This document shows positions 9,233 through 18,476 of a DNA stretch of 64,000 nt, one piece after another. Origin of the DNA: Hahella sp. (lineage in GTDB: Bacteria; Pseudomonadota; Gammaproteobacteria; Pseudomonadales; Oleiphilaceae); NCBI GenBank assembly GCA_028280065.1, contig JANQMN010000149.1, positions 45,740 to 109,739 on the forward strand, in the 5' to 3' direction. Each line of letters opens with the position of its first letter. Positions within the stretch are counted from its first letter, which is position 1. The translations under genes were made by a program, and so were the position numbers. The notes under the pieces are model-generated. The model saw only the letters and a list, made by a program, of their open reading frames with translations, made no database searches and was not told the origin of the DNA.

Positions 9233-9454
9233 CGAGCCGGCATCAGTTAGCTTTCATCCTGAAATGCCTTGGATGGCGTTTTGCGGAATCGAAATGAAAA
9301 AAATAGCCAGTTAGTTGTCTCGCATCGGCACATTTTTTCTGGCAAAGGAGGTCGCCTACCATTCGCCAACTGATATCGACTCTACTAAACTCAGTAAACA
9401 AGCTGTAAGCAACACATTTCGATAACTATTTCCCAATCGTTGCCGGAAAATGCC

Positions 9455-10774
9455 ATGCCAAGAAATGTTTGTCATGGAGGTGTCCATCCCAAAACACTCC
9501 GCCTCTTACTATTTTTGATAGTGACGATGGCCATGCTTCCCGGGTGTGAACCTGCCGAATCCCCGCACAAAGGTGAACACCAAGTACAACATGTATCCTT
9601 TTTACATTACTTTTCCGGTTCGTTGCGTTCAGGATTTACAAAACTCACCGAAAACTTCAATGCATCTAACAGTGAAATCGAACTGCAGGAAGTCTCCCTG
9701 GATCATGAAGCGTTTAAAAGCAGCATACTGGATACGCTGAAGTCGGGTAATCCGCCGGATATCTACTCCTATTGGGCAGGTGCACGAACAGCCTCGATAG
9801 TGGATCATCTGGAACCCTTAGATGACATGTGGCAAAACAATCAGCTTAATGCCAAGTTTGCCTCTCCCTTGCTAACGGCCGCCAGTCGCTACGACGGTAA
9901 AACTTACTTGCTCCCCCTCACCCAGCATTTGGTCGGCTTCTTCTACAATAAGACAGTGTTTGGTAAATATGGAATTGAAGAGCCACAAGGCTGGAAGGCA
10001 TTTCTTGAAGTCTGCGAACGACTGAAGAATCAGGGCATCATACCCATTGCCCTGGGCGCGAAAGACAAGTGGCCGGCGCAGTTCTGGTTCGACATGCTAT
10101 TGCTCCGAACGGCTCCGTTCGAATTTCGCCAAGCGCTGATGAATGGCAACGCAAGCTATAAAGATCAACGCGTTACCCGCGTGCTGAAGGAATGGGCTGC
10201 ACTGCTGAAGAAGGGTTACTTTAATGAAAACAGCGCCGACGCGACATGGGACCATGAGGCCAACGGGTTGATATTTCGCGGAAAAGCCGCGATGACCTTA
10301 ATGGGAACCTGGAACATCGGCTATTTCACCAATGCCGAACACAACTGGCGCCCGGAGGTTGATTTCGGATTTTTTCCTTTTCCCGAGATGGATAGCAGCA
10401 TTCCAATGGTGGCCCTTGGCCCTATAGATGGAATGGTGATTCCGAAAAACGCCGCCAACATCGCAGGAGCAAAAAAGGTCTTAAGCTACATGGCATCCGC
10501 CGAACCCCAGGAACTCATTAGCCGCGGCTCGGGGGCCTTATCGCCAAGTAAGGAAATCCCGGCCGGTTTCTATAACCCGACACAATTAAAAGCACTGCAG
10601 GCGATTACCGAAAGTCAGCACTTCGCCTTTAATTTTGATCTGGCCACACCGCCGGCCATCGCAGAAGTCGGACTCAACGCTTTTACAGAGATCCTGGTTT
10701 TTCCGGAAGCGATCGAAAATATTCAGGCGCAGTTAGCCGTGGATGTCGAACAAGCCTTCGCCACTATCAAGTAG
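9455..10774 (+). CDS. lipoprotein ABC-type sugar-binding protein paired with GGDEF-EAL
   Basis: 439 residues from ATG 9455 (GGAAA upstream; a TTG at 9440 is possible). A signal sequence ends in the lipobox LPGC with Cys at about residue 31, so the protein should be lipid-anchored on the periplasmic side. The body is a family 1 (MalE-like) extracellular binding protein: GNPPDIYSYW, LPLTQHLVGFFYNK, and the C-terminal GAMTLMGTW-type segment FRGKAAMTLMGTW. No permease or ATPase gene is next to it; a HAMP-PAS-GGDEF-EAL gene begins 3 bases after its stop. I infer a ligand sensor that docks on that protein, analogous in layout to NspS-MbaA though of another binding-protein family. Confidence 0.88.
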   Translation: MPRNVCHGGVHPKTLRLLLFLIVTMAMLPGCEPAESPHKGEHQVQHVSFLHYFSGSLRSGFTKLTENFNASNSEIELQEVSLDHEAFKSSILDTLKSGNPPDIYSYWAGARTASIVDHLEPLDDMWQNNQLNAKFASPLLTAASRYDGKTYLLPLTQHLVGFFYNKTVFGKYGIEEPQGWKAFLEVCERLKNQGIIPIALGAKDKWPAQFWFDMLLLRTAPFEFRQALMNGNASYKDQRVTRVLKEWAALLKKGYFNENSADATWDHEANGLIFRGKAAMTLMGTWNIGYFTNAEHNWRPEVDFGFFPFPEMDSSIPMVALGPIDGMVIPKNAANIAGAKKVLSYMASAEPQELISRGSGALSPSKEIPAGFYNPTQLKALQAITESQHFAFNFDLATPPAIAEVGLNAFTEILVFPEAIENIQAQLAVDVEQAFATIK

Positions 10775-10777
10775 GTT

Positions 10778-13672
10778 ATGGCCGACGTTATGCGACTGCT
10801 TAAAAATGCCAACTACCCGAAGAAAATCCAACTTAGTTTTACGCTGCTTATTGGAGTGTTGGTGATAAGCACTGTCAGTTCTTTAGCAATCGTTCAATCC
10901 ATCTTCAGCCAATTCCAAAAAGAACGGCAAATCAAGGAAATCATCGGCAATGTTGCGGTAACTCGGCAACTGGCCGGAGATTATGTTCTCTCTCCTTCAC
11001 GCCCATCCGCACAGTTGGTATTTCAACAACTTGAAACCACGGCGAACCAAATACAAGCGATGCTTGCCCCTCGCCAATCCGGTCTTGAGACGAAAATGCC
11101 GGGATTACTCAAGGAGTTTGAAAAACGGTTTCAACAACACGTGATTGAGCTGGATCGCGCCGCGGCCCTGAAGAGCCAGGCCAACTTACTTGGCGAAAAA
11201 ATGGTAAAGCAAATTTCAAGATTTAACCTTCAAGCTTTGCCCGCCGATGATCGACAGTCGCTAAACAGTGCAACCAATCAGATACTAATTGTGCTTTGGC
11301 AAGGTCAGATGCTTCTCGGCGCCGAACAATTACAGCCGCTCTCGGATACGCGATTAGCACCTTTGCGCCAGCAGTTGGCGATACTTAGTGCGCAGTTTCA
11401 GGACAAGTCCTTTGGCAGCGAGAAACAGCGCTCGCTATATCGAATCCATCGGGATACACGGAATTATGTAGGCAGTTTCGAAAAATATCTGCATTATCGA
11501 GAAAAGATCGGCGCTACCAGAGATCGGCTTCATCAGCTATCTTCGCAGCTACACCTGACAGGAAACCGCATGGAAAGAGAGGTGCAGGCCGAAATGGAGC
11601 AGCATTTGCTGCTCGGCATGCTTTTGTTGGGTCTGTTCTTTGTTGTTTTTGTTATCAGCGCGATTTTTTTGGCGCAGTATTTGGCAGGAGAAATTGTCCG
11701 GCCGGTTCGGCGGCTTGTTGCAGCCACGGAAAGAATTGCCGAAGGCGATTTATCTGTGATTGTAGCAGCGGAAGCGAATGATGAAATAGGGCAACTTGCG
11801 AACTGCTTGAATCAAATGACCACAAGGCTTCGATCAAACCGCGCAGAGTTGCTAAGTAAACACCAAGCACTGGCAGACGCAGCCCAGGAACTGGAGGAAC
11901 GGGTCCAGGAACGAACCGCTCAATTGGCTGTAGCGAATAAATCATTGGAAGCCGAAGTGCTTACCAGGAAACATTCGGAACAGCTGATACGAACCAGCGA
12001 AGCCAAATTTCGCGCCATGTTTGAACTATCACCTCTTGGCATTTATCGGACCAGCCTGGAAGGCAAAATTCTGGAATGCAATCAAGCCTTTGCCGAAATC
12101 CTGAGGGATTCGCAAGAAAACATACTGTTTCAAAACGAAAAAATACTGACGCCTACCAAATACGCCAACCAGGAACGCCAACGAATTCAAGCCCTTGAGA
12201 AATTTGGCCGGTATGGCCCTTATGAACGGCAATTTGTGAAAGCTTCCGGCAAGCCGGTTCCGGTGCGGTTAAACGGCATGCTGATTGAAGGCGATCAAGA
12301 ACCTTCCATTTGGTCAATTGTTGAAGATATAACCGATCAAAAACGCTCAGAAGAAATGATCTGGCGGCAGGCGAACTTTGATTCGCTAACTGGCCTGCCG
12401 AACCGGCGTATGTTTCGCAATACGCTGACAAAGGAGATTTCGCGGGCTCGTCGTAGTAACCGAAAATTAGCGCTAATGCTACTGGATCTCGATAAGTTCA
12501 AAGAGGTGAATGACACGCTGGGGCATGACAAAGGAGACCTGCTATTGGTCGAAGCGGCAGACCGGATACGCTGTTGCATTCGCGAATCGGACGAGGTGGC
12601 GCGTTTGGGGGGCGATGAGTTCACCCTAATCGTCAGCCAGATTCAACAGCCTGAAGATTTGATTCGGATTAGCCGCAACATCATTCAGTCTTTGAGCGCT
12701 CCATTTGTCCTGGACAATCAGCCGCTGGTCATCGGCGCGAGCATCGGCATCACGATTTTCCCCGACGACGGAGAGTCGCCGGATAAGTTAATCAGCAACG
12801 CCGATCAAGCAATGTACTCTGCAAAATCCGAAGGACGCAACTGCTTCAGCTTCTTTACCCCTAACTTACAACGCAAGGCAGTGAAGCGTTTGAAGCTGAT
12901 CAATGAGCTTCGCGACACTCTTGCCAACAACCAACTCAGGCTTTTATACCAACCGATTGTTGATTTACGGACCAATGAAATACCCAAAGCAGAAGCACTG
13001 TTACGATGGCAACATCCGGAACTCGGCATGATAAGCCCGGATGAATTTATTCCGTTGGCAGAGGAAACCGGCATCATCATCGAAATTGGCGACTGGGTAG
13101 TGGAACAAGTTTTAGACGTTGCGCAACAGTTCTGTTCCAGGCAGCAGAAAATTCAAATTAGCATTAACAAGTCGCCGGTGCAGTTCAAACTAGGCTCAGA
13201 AAACTTGAGCCGCTGGATTGAAAAAATCCGACGAATGGGGTTGCCTCCACAGTATATTCTGGTCGAGATCACGGAAGGATTACTGCTGGATGCAACCGAT
13301 AAAATCAGGCAGATTCTCTATGCTTACCGAGATGAGGGTATCCAGGTCGCTTTGGACGATTTTGGCACCGGATATTCTTCCCTCGCCTATCTAAACAAAT
13401 TTGATATCGATTACCTCAAAATAGACCGCGCCTTTATCAGCAATCTCACCGAACAATCTTCTGAGTTGGCGCTTTACGAGGCTATCATTGCGATGGCGCA
13501 TAAGCTCGGTTTGAAAGTCATTGCCGAAGGCATAGAAACCGCCCAGCAAGATGCCCTGCTGCGGAAGATGGGTTGTGATTATGGTCAGGGCTATTTATAT
13601 GCGAAGCCTATTCCTTTTGAGCATTTGATTGAAATGCGGGAGACGCCAAATCGCTTAGTCCAGACTATATAG
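10778..13672 (+). CDS. membrane HAMP-PAS-GGDEF-EAL protein
   Basis: 964 residues: membrane segment about 20-42, long helical periplasmic domain about 43-275, second membrane segment about 277-303, HAMP about 304-358, a coiled coil, PAS about 405-525, GGDEF domain (GGDEF near 611) and EAL domain (EAL near 738). A canonical inhibitory RxxD site (RESD) stands five residues before GGDEF, unlike in the other GGDEF-EAL protein of this window. EAL landmarks EITEG, DDFGTGYSSL, KIDRAF and VIAEGIET are intact, so both synthesis and hydrolysis of c-di-GMP are possible. The gene is 3 bases after a lipoprotein sugar-binding gene, so the two are almost certainly co-transcribed and likely one sensory unit. 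Confidence 0.93.
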   Translation: MADVMRLLKNANYPKKIQLSFTLLIGVLVISTVSSLAIVQSIFSQFQKERQIKEIIGNVAVTRQLAGDYVLSPSRPSAQLVFQQLETTANQIQAMLAPRQSGLETKMPGLLKEFEKRFQQHVIELDRAAALKSQANLLGEKMVKQISRFNLQALPADDRQSLNSATNQILIVLWQGQMLLGAEQLQPLSDTRLAPLRQQLAILSAQFQDKSFGSEKQRSLYRIHRDTRNYVGSFEKYLHYREKIGATRDRLHQLSSQLHLTGNRMEREVQAEMEQHLLLGMLLLGLFFVVFVISAIFLAQYLAGEIVRPVRRLVAATERIAEGDLSVIVAAEANDEIGQLANCLNQMTTRLRSNRAELLSKHQALADAAQELEERVQERTAQLAVANKSLEAEVLTRKHSEQLIRTSEAKFRAMFELSPLGIYRTSLEGKILECNQAFAEILRDSQENILFQNEKILTPTKYANQERQRIQALEKFGRYGPYERQFVKASGKPVPVRLNGMLIEGDQEPSIWSIVEDITDQKRSEEMIWRQANFDSLTGLPNRRMFRNTLTKEISRARRSNRKLALMLLDLDKFKEVNDTLGHDKGDLLLVEAADRIRCCIRESDEVARLGGDEFTLIVSQIQQPEDLIRISRNIIQSLSAPFVLDNQPLVIGASIGITIFPDDGESPDKLISNADQAMYSAKSEGRNCFSFFTPNLQRKAVKRLKLINELRDTLANNQLRLLYQPIVDLRTNEIPKAEALLRWQHPELGMISPDEFIPLAEETGIIIEIGDWVVEQVLDVAQQFCSRQQKIQISINKSPVQFKLGSENLSRWIEKIRRMGLPPQYILVEITEGLLLDATDKIRQILYAYRDEGIQVALDDFGTGYSSLAYLNKFDIDYLKIDRAFISNLTEQSSELALYEAIIAMAHKLGLKVIAEGIETAQQDALLRKMGCDYGQGYLYAKPIPFEHLIEMRETPNRLVQTI

Positions 13673-13737
13673 CCACCCGGTTGATTCAGCTTTCAAGTCA
13701 GAACGATTATGCGTTAAACACTGAGTTAATGATTTGG

Positions 13738-14376
13738 CTACTGTCCCGGCCCGATCCCGAAGCGCAGTTGTAGCTGTTCAGCAATTTGCTGCCTTACGGT
13801 TGCCAGGGGTTGGCTGCTGTCCAGGATACAAAATCGTTCCGGATCCTCGGCTGCGCGCGCCAAATAAGCCGCTTGTACCCTTGCATAAAAAGTTAACTTC
13901 TCCTGCTCAAAACGGTCCAGTGCGCCGCGCTTACTGGCACGGCGCATGCCGAGTGCCGGATCTATCGTGAGCAGCAAAGTAAAGTCGGGGCGGAACTTAT
14001 TTTGGACATAATTCTCCAGCAGTGCGACATCCTGCCAAGGCAGCTCTCGTCCACCCCCCTGATAAGCATAAGTAGCGTCGGTAAAGCGATCACTCAATAC
14101 ATAGATGCCTTTTTCGAGCAGTGGCAAGATCTTGGTTTCCAAATGCTGCGCGCGGGCAGCGAACATCAACAGCAGTTCCGCCTTACTGGACACCGGCTCT
14201 TCCCTGGGGGCCAAAAGAAGCTCGCGGACTTCCTCGGCAAAAGGCGTTCCCCCCGGCTCCCGAGTGGTTTCTACCTGTAGTCCCAAGGACAGCAGTTGCT
14301 CTTTCATGAATGCCAGGTTGGTACTTTTACCGGTACCTTCGATACCTTCCAATGTGATGAACTTTCCAGATGGCAC
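13738..14376 (-). CDS. tmk: thymidylate kinase
   Basis: 212 residues, full length for bacterial dTMP kinase, which makes dTDP from dTMP in the cytoplasm. P-loop GIEGTGKST near the N-terminus, the DRF/Y motif in VLSDRFTDATYAYQ and the LID region RRASKRGALDRFEQEK are present. It lies 14 bases after mltG and is the last gene of the minus-strand yceD-rpmF-plsX-fabD-fabG-acpP-pabC-mltG-tmk series. holB, normally next in gammaproteobacteria, is absent here; instead the series meets a convergent GGDEF-EAL gene. Confidence 0.96.
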   Translation of the reverse strand: MPSGKFITLEGIEGTGKSTNLAFMKEQLLSLGLQVETTREPGGTPFAEEVRELLLAPREEPVSSKAELLLMFAARAQHLETKILPLLEKGIYVLSDRFTDATYAYQGGGRELPWQDVALLENYVQNKFRPDFTLLLTIDPALGMRRASKRGALDRFEQEKLTFYARVQAAYLARAAEDPERFCILDSSQPLATVRQQIAEQLQLRFGIGPGQ

Positions 14377-14390
14377 GGGTGTTCTTCCTG

Positions 14391-15470
14391 CTACTTTGTA
14401 GACCGGTAATCAGCGCGCCGGTTTAGTTGATACTCTCTAACGGCACGGTTATGTTCTTCCAAGCTCTTCGAAAAGGCATGCGTGCCGTCCCCACGGGCCA
14501 CGAAATACAACGCACCGCTCAATGTCGGGTTCAGGGCGGCTTCGATCGACGCCTTTCCCGGCATAGCGATAGGTGTAGGGGGCAAGCCATTGATTCTATA
14601 GGTATTATAGGGAGTAGTTTGGCGCAGATGGGCACGGGTAAGATTACCGGTAAAGCTCTCGCCCAACCCATAAATTACCGTCGGATCGGTTTGCAGGCGC
14701 ATCCGTTTATTTAATCGCGCGGTAAATACGCCGGCGATAATTTCCCGCTCTTCGTCAACGCTGGTTTCCTTTTCAATGATCGAAGCCAATATCAACGCTT
14801 CGTAAGGGGATTTCACCACCGCCCTGTCCGCTTTGTTTGCCCAGGCGGCTTCCAAGGTCGACAGCATCTTGTTATAGGCCCTGGAAAGGATTTCAACATC
14901 CGTCGATCCGCGATGATAGGCATAGGTGTCGGGAAAAATCAGTCCTTCCGCATGGGGATACTTCATCTCTAAAAGTTCGGCAAGCGCTACCGGATCTTGA
15001 GTATCGATGGTACGGACAATTTTTGGGTGATGCTGAAACTCATCCAAAATCTCCGTGAGTTTCCAGCCTTCGATAAAAGTAATGGTATATTCTGCAGTGT
15101 GGCCGGAAATAAACAGCGGGTAAAGCCCCATTTCACTATAATCGGGGCGGAGCCAATATTCACCGGCCTTAATCTGACGATCAATTTTCTTATAACGCCC
15201 AATCCAATAGAACCAAAAGGCCGAGTCAATAATCTCCTGCGACTCCAACCGTTCAGCCAGGACCTTCAGCGAATCGCCACGCCGGACATCGAAAAGCACC
15301 GGCTCGGACACCGCGATTGGCGCTTGTAACGCGGTATACGCCTGGTACGCAAACCCTAATGCAGCAAATGCCGGCGCTAATACCAGCAAGGCACAGACTA
15401 ACGCTAGTCGCTTAAGAAACCCGGAACGGGATTTTTTGGTGGATCGGCTGTTGGACTTCTTGGCGGACAC
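14391..15470 (-). CDS. mltG: endolytic peptidoglycan transglycosylase MltG
   Basis: 359 residues of the YceG/MltG family, an inner-membrane enzyme that cuts nascent glycan strands and helps set strand length. A basic N-terminal tail (residues 1-20) precedes one membrane anchor (about 22-45). The catalytic region ASIIEKET holds the conserved Glu, and the C-terminal block TPYNTYRINGLPPTPIAMPG is diagnostic. The only workable start is a GTG at 15470, which puts the first 59 bases inside the end of pabC, a long overlap that suggests translational coupling. Confidence 0.94.
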   Translation of the reverse strand: MSAKKSNSRSTKKSRSGFLKRLALVCALLVLAPAFAALGFAYQAYTALQAPIAVSEPVLFDVRRGDSLKVLAERLESQEIIDSAFWFYWIGRYKKIDRQIKAGEYWLRPDYSEMGLYPLFISGHTAEYTITFIEGWKLTEILDEFQHHPKIVRTIDTQDPVALAELLEMKYPHAEGLIFPDTYAYHRGSTDVEILSRAYNKMLSTLEAAWANKADRAVVKSPYEALILASIIEKETSVDEEREIIAGVFTARLNKRMRLQTDPTVIYGLGESFTGNLTRAHLRQTTPYNTYRINGLPPTPIAMPGKASIEAALNPTLSGALYFVARGDGTHAFSKSLEEHNRAVREYQLNRRADYRSTK

Positions 15471-16245
15471 AATCTACATCTAAAGCAATATTGGCAAGCG
15501 ATTTCACCGGAACGACACCCACAACACTATTGATCAGCGCCATGGCTTCAATGGAGGCACATTCTGCCTGAGAGATGTCCTTTTCCGCAACCTTAAGTCC
15601 ATAGTCGGCCTGAGACGCCAGAATATGTTCTCTTAACACGCCTTTTATACCGGACATCGTAAGCGTTGGGGTAAACCACTGCCCTCTGCGTCGGTATAGA
15701 ATATTGGTTTTCGTGCCTTCGACGATATTGCCATCCATATCCGGCATAATCCCTTCAAACTCGCCTTCATTTAGCTCCGCGCTTGCCATAACCTGTTCCA
15801 GACGGCACAGGTGTTTCATCCCAGCGAAGGAGGGATTCTGGCTGCAAGGAGTTGTCAGAATGCGGATATCAGTTCCTTTGACATAAAGCTCATCCGGTAG
15901 TTGAGGCGTTGGAAACAAGCCGATGATTTCCGTGGGTTTGGCGACGTTATGCGGGGAATAACCTCGTCCTCCCGCACCTCGGGTAATAATCACTTTCACC
16001 ACGACGGCCGAGTCTGTTTGCAGAGTCTTGTGAAACTCCAAGGCTTTTTGAAAGAGCGCCGGACCGGGCTGATAATTCAAACCAAGTCTACGGCAACCAT
16101 GGATCAGACGCTTGAGATGCTCTCCGGCAAGGATAACGTGATTATCCTTTACCAGCATGGTTTCGAACAGTCCGTCACCATAGGCAAGGCCACGATCAGT
16201 AACTGGCAGGCAGTCAGTGGGCTGGTCGTTTACCAGAAACCGCAT
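15412..16245 (-). CDS. pabC: aminodeoxychorismate lyase
   Basis: 277 residues, class IV PLP enzyme that converts 4-amino-4-deoxychorismate to p-aminobenzoate and pyruvate in folate synthesis. RGLAYGDGLFET at the N-terminus and the PLP-lysine region GMKHLCRLEQ are typical, as is the genomic position beside mltG. ATG 16245 is preferred over a TTG 12 bases upstream because GGAG lies 6 bases before it. The gene directly follows the acpP terminator; fabF, which usually sits between acpP and pabC, is missing. Confidence 0.92.
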   Translation of the reverse strand: MRFLVNDQPTDCLPVTDRGLAYGDGLFETMLVKDNHVILAGEHLKRLIHGCRRLGLNYQPGPALFQKALEFHKTLQTDSAVVVKVIITRGAGGRGYSPHNVAKPTEIIGLFPTPQLPDELYVKGTDIRILTTPCSQNPSFAGMKHLCRLEQVMASAELNEGEFEGIMPDMDGNIVEGTKTNILYRRRGQWFTPTLTMSGIKGVLREHILASQADYGLKVAEKDISQAECASIEAMALINSVVGVVPVKSLANIALDVDCVRQEVQQPIHQKIPFRVS

Positions 16246-16257
16246 GTTTGGCTCCAA

Positions 16258-16293
16258 ACAAAAAAGCCGCTCGCAATTGAATTGCCAGCGGCT
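16258..16293 (-). terminator. acpP terminator
   Basis: AGCCGCT (16265-16271) pairs with AGCGGCT (16287-16293), with a further inner pairing of CGCAATT with AATTGCC. The A-rich run at 16258-16265 is the U tract on the minus strand. It separates acpP from pabC and overlaps the pabC leader. Confidence 0.8.
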
Positions 16294-16320
16294 ATTGTTC
16301 GCTTGGTGTGAAAACGCTAT

Positions 16321-16554
16321 TTATTGATTGGCGACGATAAAATCAATGGCGTCTTGTACAGTCGTGATCTTTTCGGCTTCTTCATCAGGAATTTCAGTCT
16401 CGAATTCCTCTTCAAGCGCCATAACCAATTCGACAGTATCCAGCGAGTCAGCACCCAGGTCTTCCACAAACTTGGAGTTCATTTGAACTTCAGCTTCCTT
16501 AACACCCAGTTGTTCACAAACAATTTTCTTCACTCGCTCTTCGACAGTACTCAT
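16321..16554 (-). CDS. acpP: acyl carrier protein
   Basis: 77 residues, acidic, the carrier of growing acyl chains in type II fatty acid synthesis. The phosphopantetheine attachment Ser is in [19 protein letters not shown]. Length and sequence are those of the canonical AcpP. It follows fabG by 107 bases, which hold an extended -10 promoter, and is followed by a strong terminator, so it can be made in excess of its neighbours. Confidence 0.98.
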   Translation of the reverse strand: MSTVEERVKKIVCEQLGVKEAEVQMNSKFVEDLGADSLDTVELVMALEEEFETEIPDEEAEKITTVQDAIDFIVANQ

Positions 16555-16618
16555 ATCTTCCTCACTATTGTTTCAAACCAAGCACTTACATCTGCGTGCT
16601 AGTCTAGTTAAACCCGAA

Positions 16619-16627
16619 ATTATATCA
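16619..16627 (-). promoter_or_regulatory. extended -10 promoter of acpP
   Basis: Read on the minus strand this is TGATATAAT: a consensus TATAAT (16624-16619) preceded by TGn. The -35 region is weak, as is usual for extended -10 promoters. Predicted transcript start about 16612, giving a leader of about 58 bases before acpP. Confidence 0.65.
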
Positions 16628-16661
16628 AGCAAAAGTTGTAATCTAACGAAATAAACTCCGC

Positions 16662-17393
16662 TTAGTTCATGTACATTCCGCCATTCACATGAATGGTTTC
16701 GCCGGTTATATAAGATGCCGCGTCGGAAATCAGAAATTCGACGACACCCGCTATTTCATCTACCTTGCCAAGCCTTTGTAACGGAACCGCGCTTAACAGC
16801 GCGCTTTTCTGTTCATCCGGCAGTTCATTGGTCATATCCGTTTCAATAAACCCAGGCGCAATGGAATTCACGGTGATATTTCTCGAACCCAGTTCTTTTG
16901 CCATCGATCTGGACAAGCCTTCGATACCGGCCTTGGCGGCCGCGTAGTTGACCTGCCCGGCATTCCCCATCGAAGCGACCACGGAACTGATATTGACGAT
17001 TCTTCCCCAGCGCGCCTTCATCATGCCTTTCATCAAGGCTTTGCTAAGACGAAAAACAGAACTCAAGTTGGTCTGAATAACCTGTTCCCACTGTTCGTCC
17101 TTCATCCGCATGAGCAAATTATCCTGGGTAATACCGGCATTGTTCACCAGGATTTGCGGCGCGCCATACCGCTCTGAAATACTAGCCAGACACTCCTTGA
17201 TAGATTCGGCGTCAGCGACATTCAAAACCATGCCGGAACCTTTTCCTAACTTTTCCAGCCGCTCGTTGATCGCAGCAGCGCCTTTTTCTGAGGTAGCGGT
17301 GCCGACAGTGACATACCCCGCTGCAGCAAGTTTATCCGCAATTGCCGCGCCAATTCCTCGCGACGCGCCTGTAACCAAAGCTACTTTTTCCAT
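16662..17393 (-). CDS. fabG: 3-oxoacyl-ACP reductase
   Basis: 243 residues of the short-chain dehydrogenase family; reduces 3-oxoacyl-ACP with NADPH. GASRGIG nucleotide motif at the N-terminus, NNAG, and the catalytic Ser and YxxxK in ISSVVASMGNAGQVNYAAAK. ATG 17393 is chosen because GGGA stands 5 bases before it; the ATG at 17405 has no ribosome-binding site and would add MGKN. It lies 36 bases from the fabD stop and belongs to the plsX-fabD-fabG group. Confidence 0.96.
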   Translation of the reverse strand: MEKVALVTGASRGIGAAIADKLAAAGYVTVGTATSEKGAAAINERLEKLGKGSGMVLNVADAESIKECLASISERYGAPQILVNNAGITQDNLLMRMKDEQWEQVIQTNLSSVFRLSKALMKGMMKARWGRIVNISSVVASMGNAGQVNYAAAKAGIEGLSRSMAKELGSRNITVNSIAPGFIETDMTNELPDEQKSALLSAVPLQRLGKVDEIAGVVEFLISDAASYITGETIHVNGGMYMN

Positions 17394-17429
17394 ATTTTTT
17401 CCCATGACAATTCGATCGAATGTGTTTGC

Positions 17430-18341
17430 CTAGGCCCAGGCACTAGTGTCGGATAAACAGGTTACAGGTAATTTGCGATTAACTTTTTTGACCAATCCTG
17501 CCAAAACTTTTCCCGGACCGCATTCAATAAAGTTCTCGACGCCAGCAGCAACCAAAGATTCAAGCGTTTGGGTCCACATTACTGGAGAGTATAGCTGCCG
17601 AACCAGATTATCCCGCAACTCATCCAAATCTTTGGCGATCCCCGCATTAACATTATGAATAATCGGCATCTGCGGAGACTTCAGCTCAATTCCGGCGATT
17701 TCCTCCGCCAGCGCTTCGGCGCCCGGCAGCATCAGATCTGAATGGCACGGCACGCTGACTGCCAGTTTGATCGCCCTTTTGGCGCCCGCTTCCTTTAGTG
17801 CCTCGCAGGCTTTATCGACCGCTTCTCCATGCCCGGCGATGACAACCTGCCCCTGGCTATTGAAGTTCACCGCCTGTACCAACTGATCGCCGCTTACCTC
17901 CGCACAGACGGCAATAACATCTTCGTCCGATAAACCCAGGACAGCAGCCATGGCCGTCGGCATGTCACCGACAGCATCCTGCATCAGCCTGCCGCGTTTT
18001 TCGACCAGTTTCACAGCGGTCGCAAAGTCAAAAACACCTGCAGCCACCATGGCGGAATACTCGCCAAGACTATGACCGGCAATTGCCTTGGGTTGGCTGA
18101 AACCACGAGAATTCAGAAGACGGAAAAGGGCAATGCTGGCAGTGAGGACCGCGGGCTGAGTAACGTCAGTAGAATTAAGCTTATCTTCGGGTCCGGATTG
18201 GCAAACCTGCCAAAGGTCATAGCCCAATGCATCGCTTGCTTCCGAAAAGGTATTGAGCACAGCGGGATATTGCTCTGCAATATCGGCCAGCATGCCGACG
18301 CTTTGGGAACCTTGACCGGGGAATAAAATTGAATTAACCAT
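17430..18341 (-). CDS. fabD: malonyl-CoA:ACP transacylase
   Basis: 303 residues; loads malonyl groups onto ACP. FPGQGSQSVGM at the N-terminus, the nucleophile in AGHSLGEYSA and the catalytic His in VSVPCHSDLM are all present. ATG 18341 gives the usual N-terminal length; a TTG at 18359 with GAGAAA upstream is a possible alternative start. It is followed by fabG. Confidence 0.95.
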   Translation of the reverse strand: MVNSILFPGQGSQSVGMLADIAEQYPAVLNTFSEASDALGYDLWQVCQSGPEDKLNSTDVTQPAVLTASIALFRLLNSRGFSQPKAIAGHSLGEYSAMVAAGVFDFATAVKLVEKRGRLMQDAVGDMPTAMAAVLGLSDEDVIAVCAEVSGDQLVQAVNFNSQGQVVIAGHGEAVDKACEALKEAGAKRAIKLAVSVPCHSDLMLPGAEALAEEIAGIELKSPQMPIIHNVNAGIAKDLDELRDNLVRQLYSPVMWTQTLESLVAAGVENFIECGPGKVLAGLVKKVNRKLPVTCLSDTSAWA

Positions 18342-18476
18342 AACGGAAATGATACTCAATGATGATTTCTCAGATACATTAGATCAAAGTTGTACGATCA
18401 GCCACCAATGCTACATTACCAGGCTTAGTTGGGGACTAAGTTTCAAGGTCGGCGGGCTTGCAAACAGCCACCTGTG

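Noticed and set aside
9343..9420. Strong AAAGGAGG sequence upstream of the sugar-binding lipoprotein gene
   Set aside because: It is followed only by an ATT and a 15-codon frame, with no ATG, GTG or TTG at proper spacing, so probably chance.
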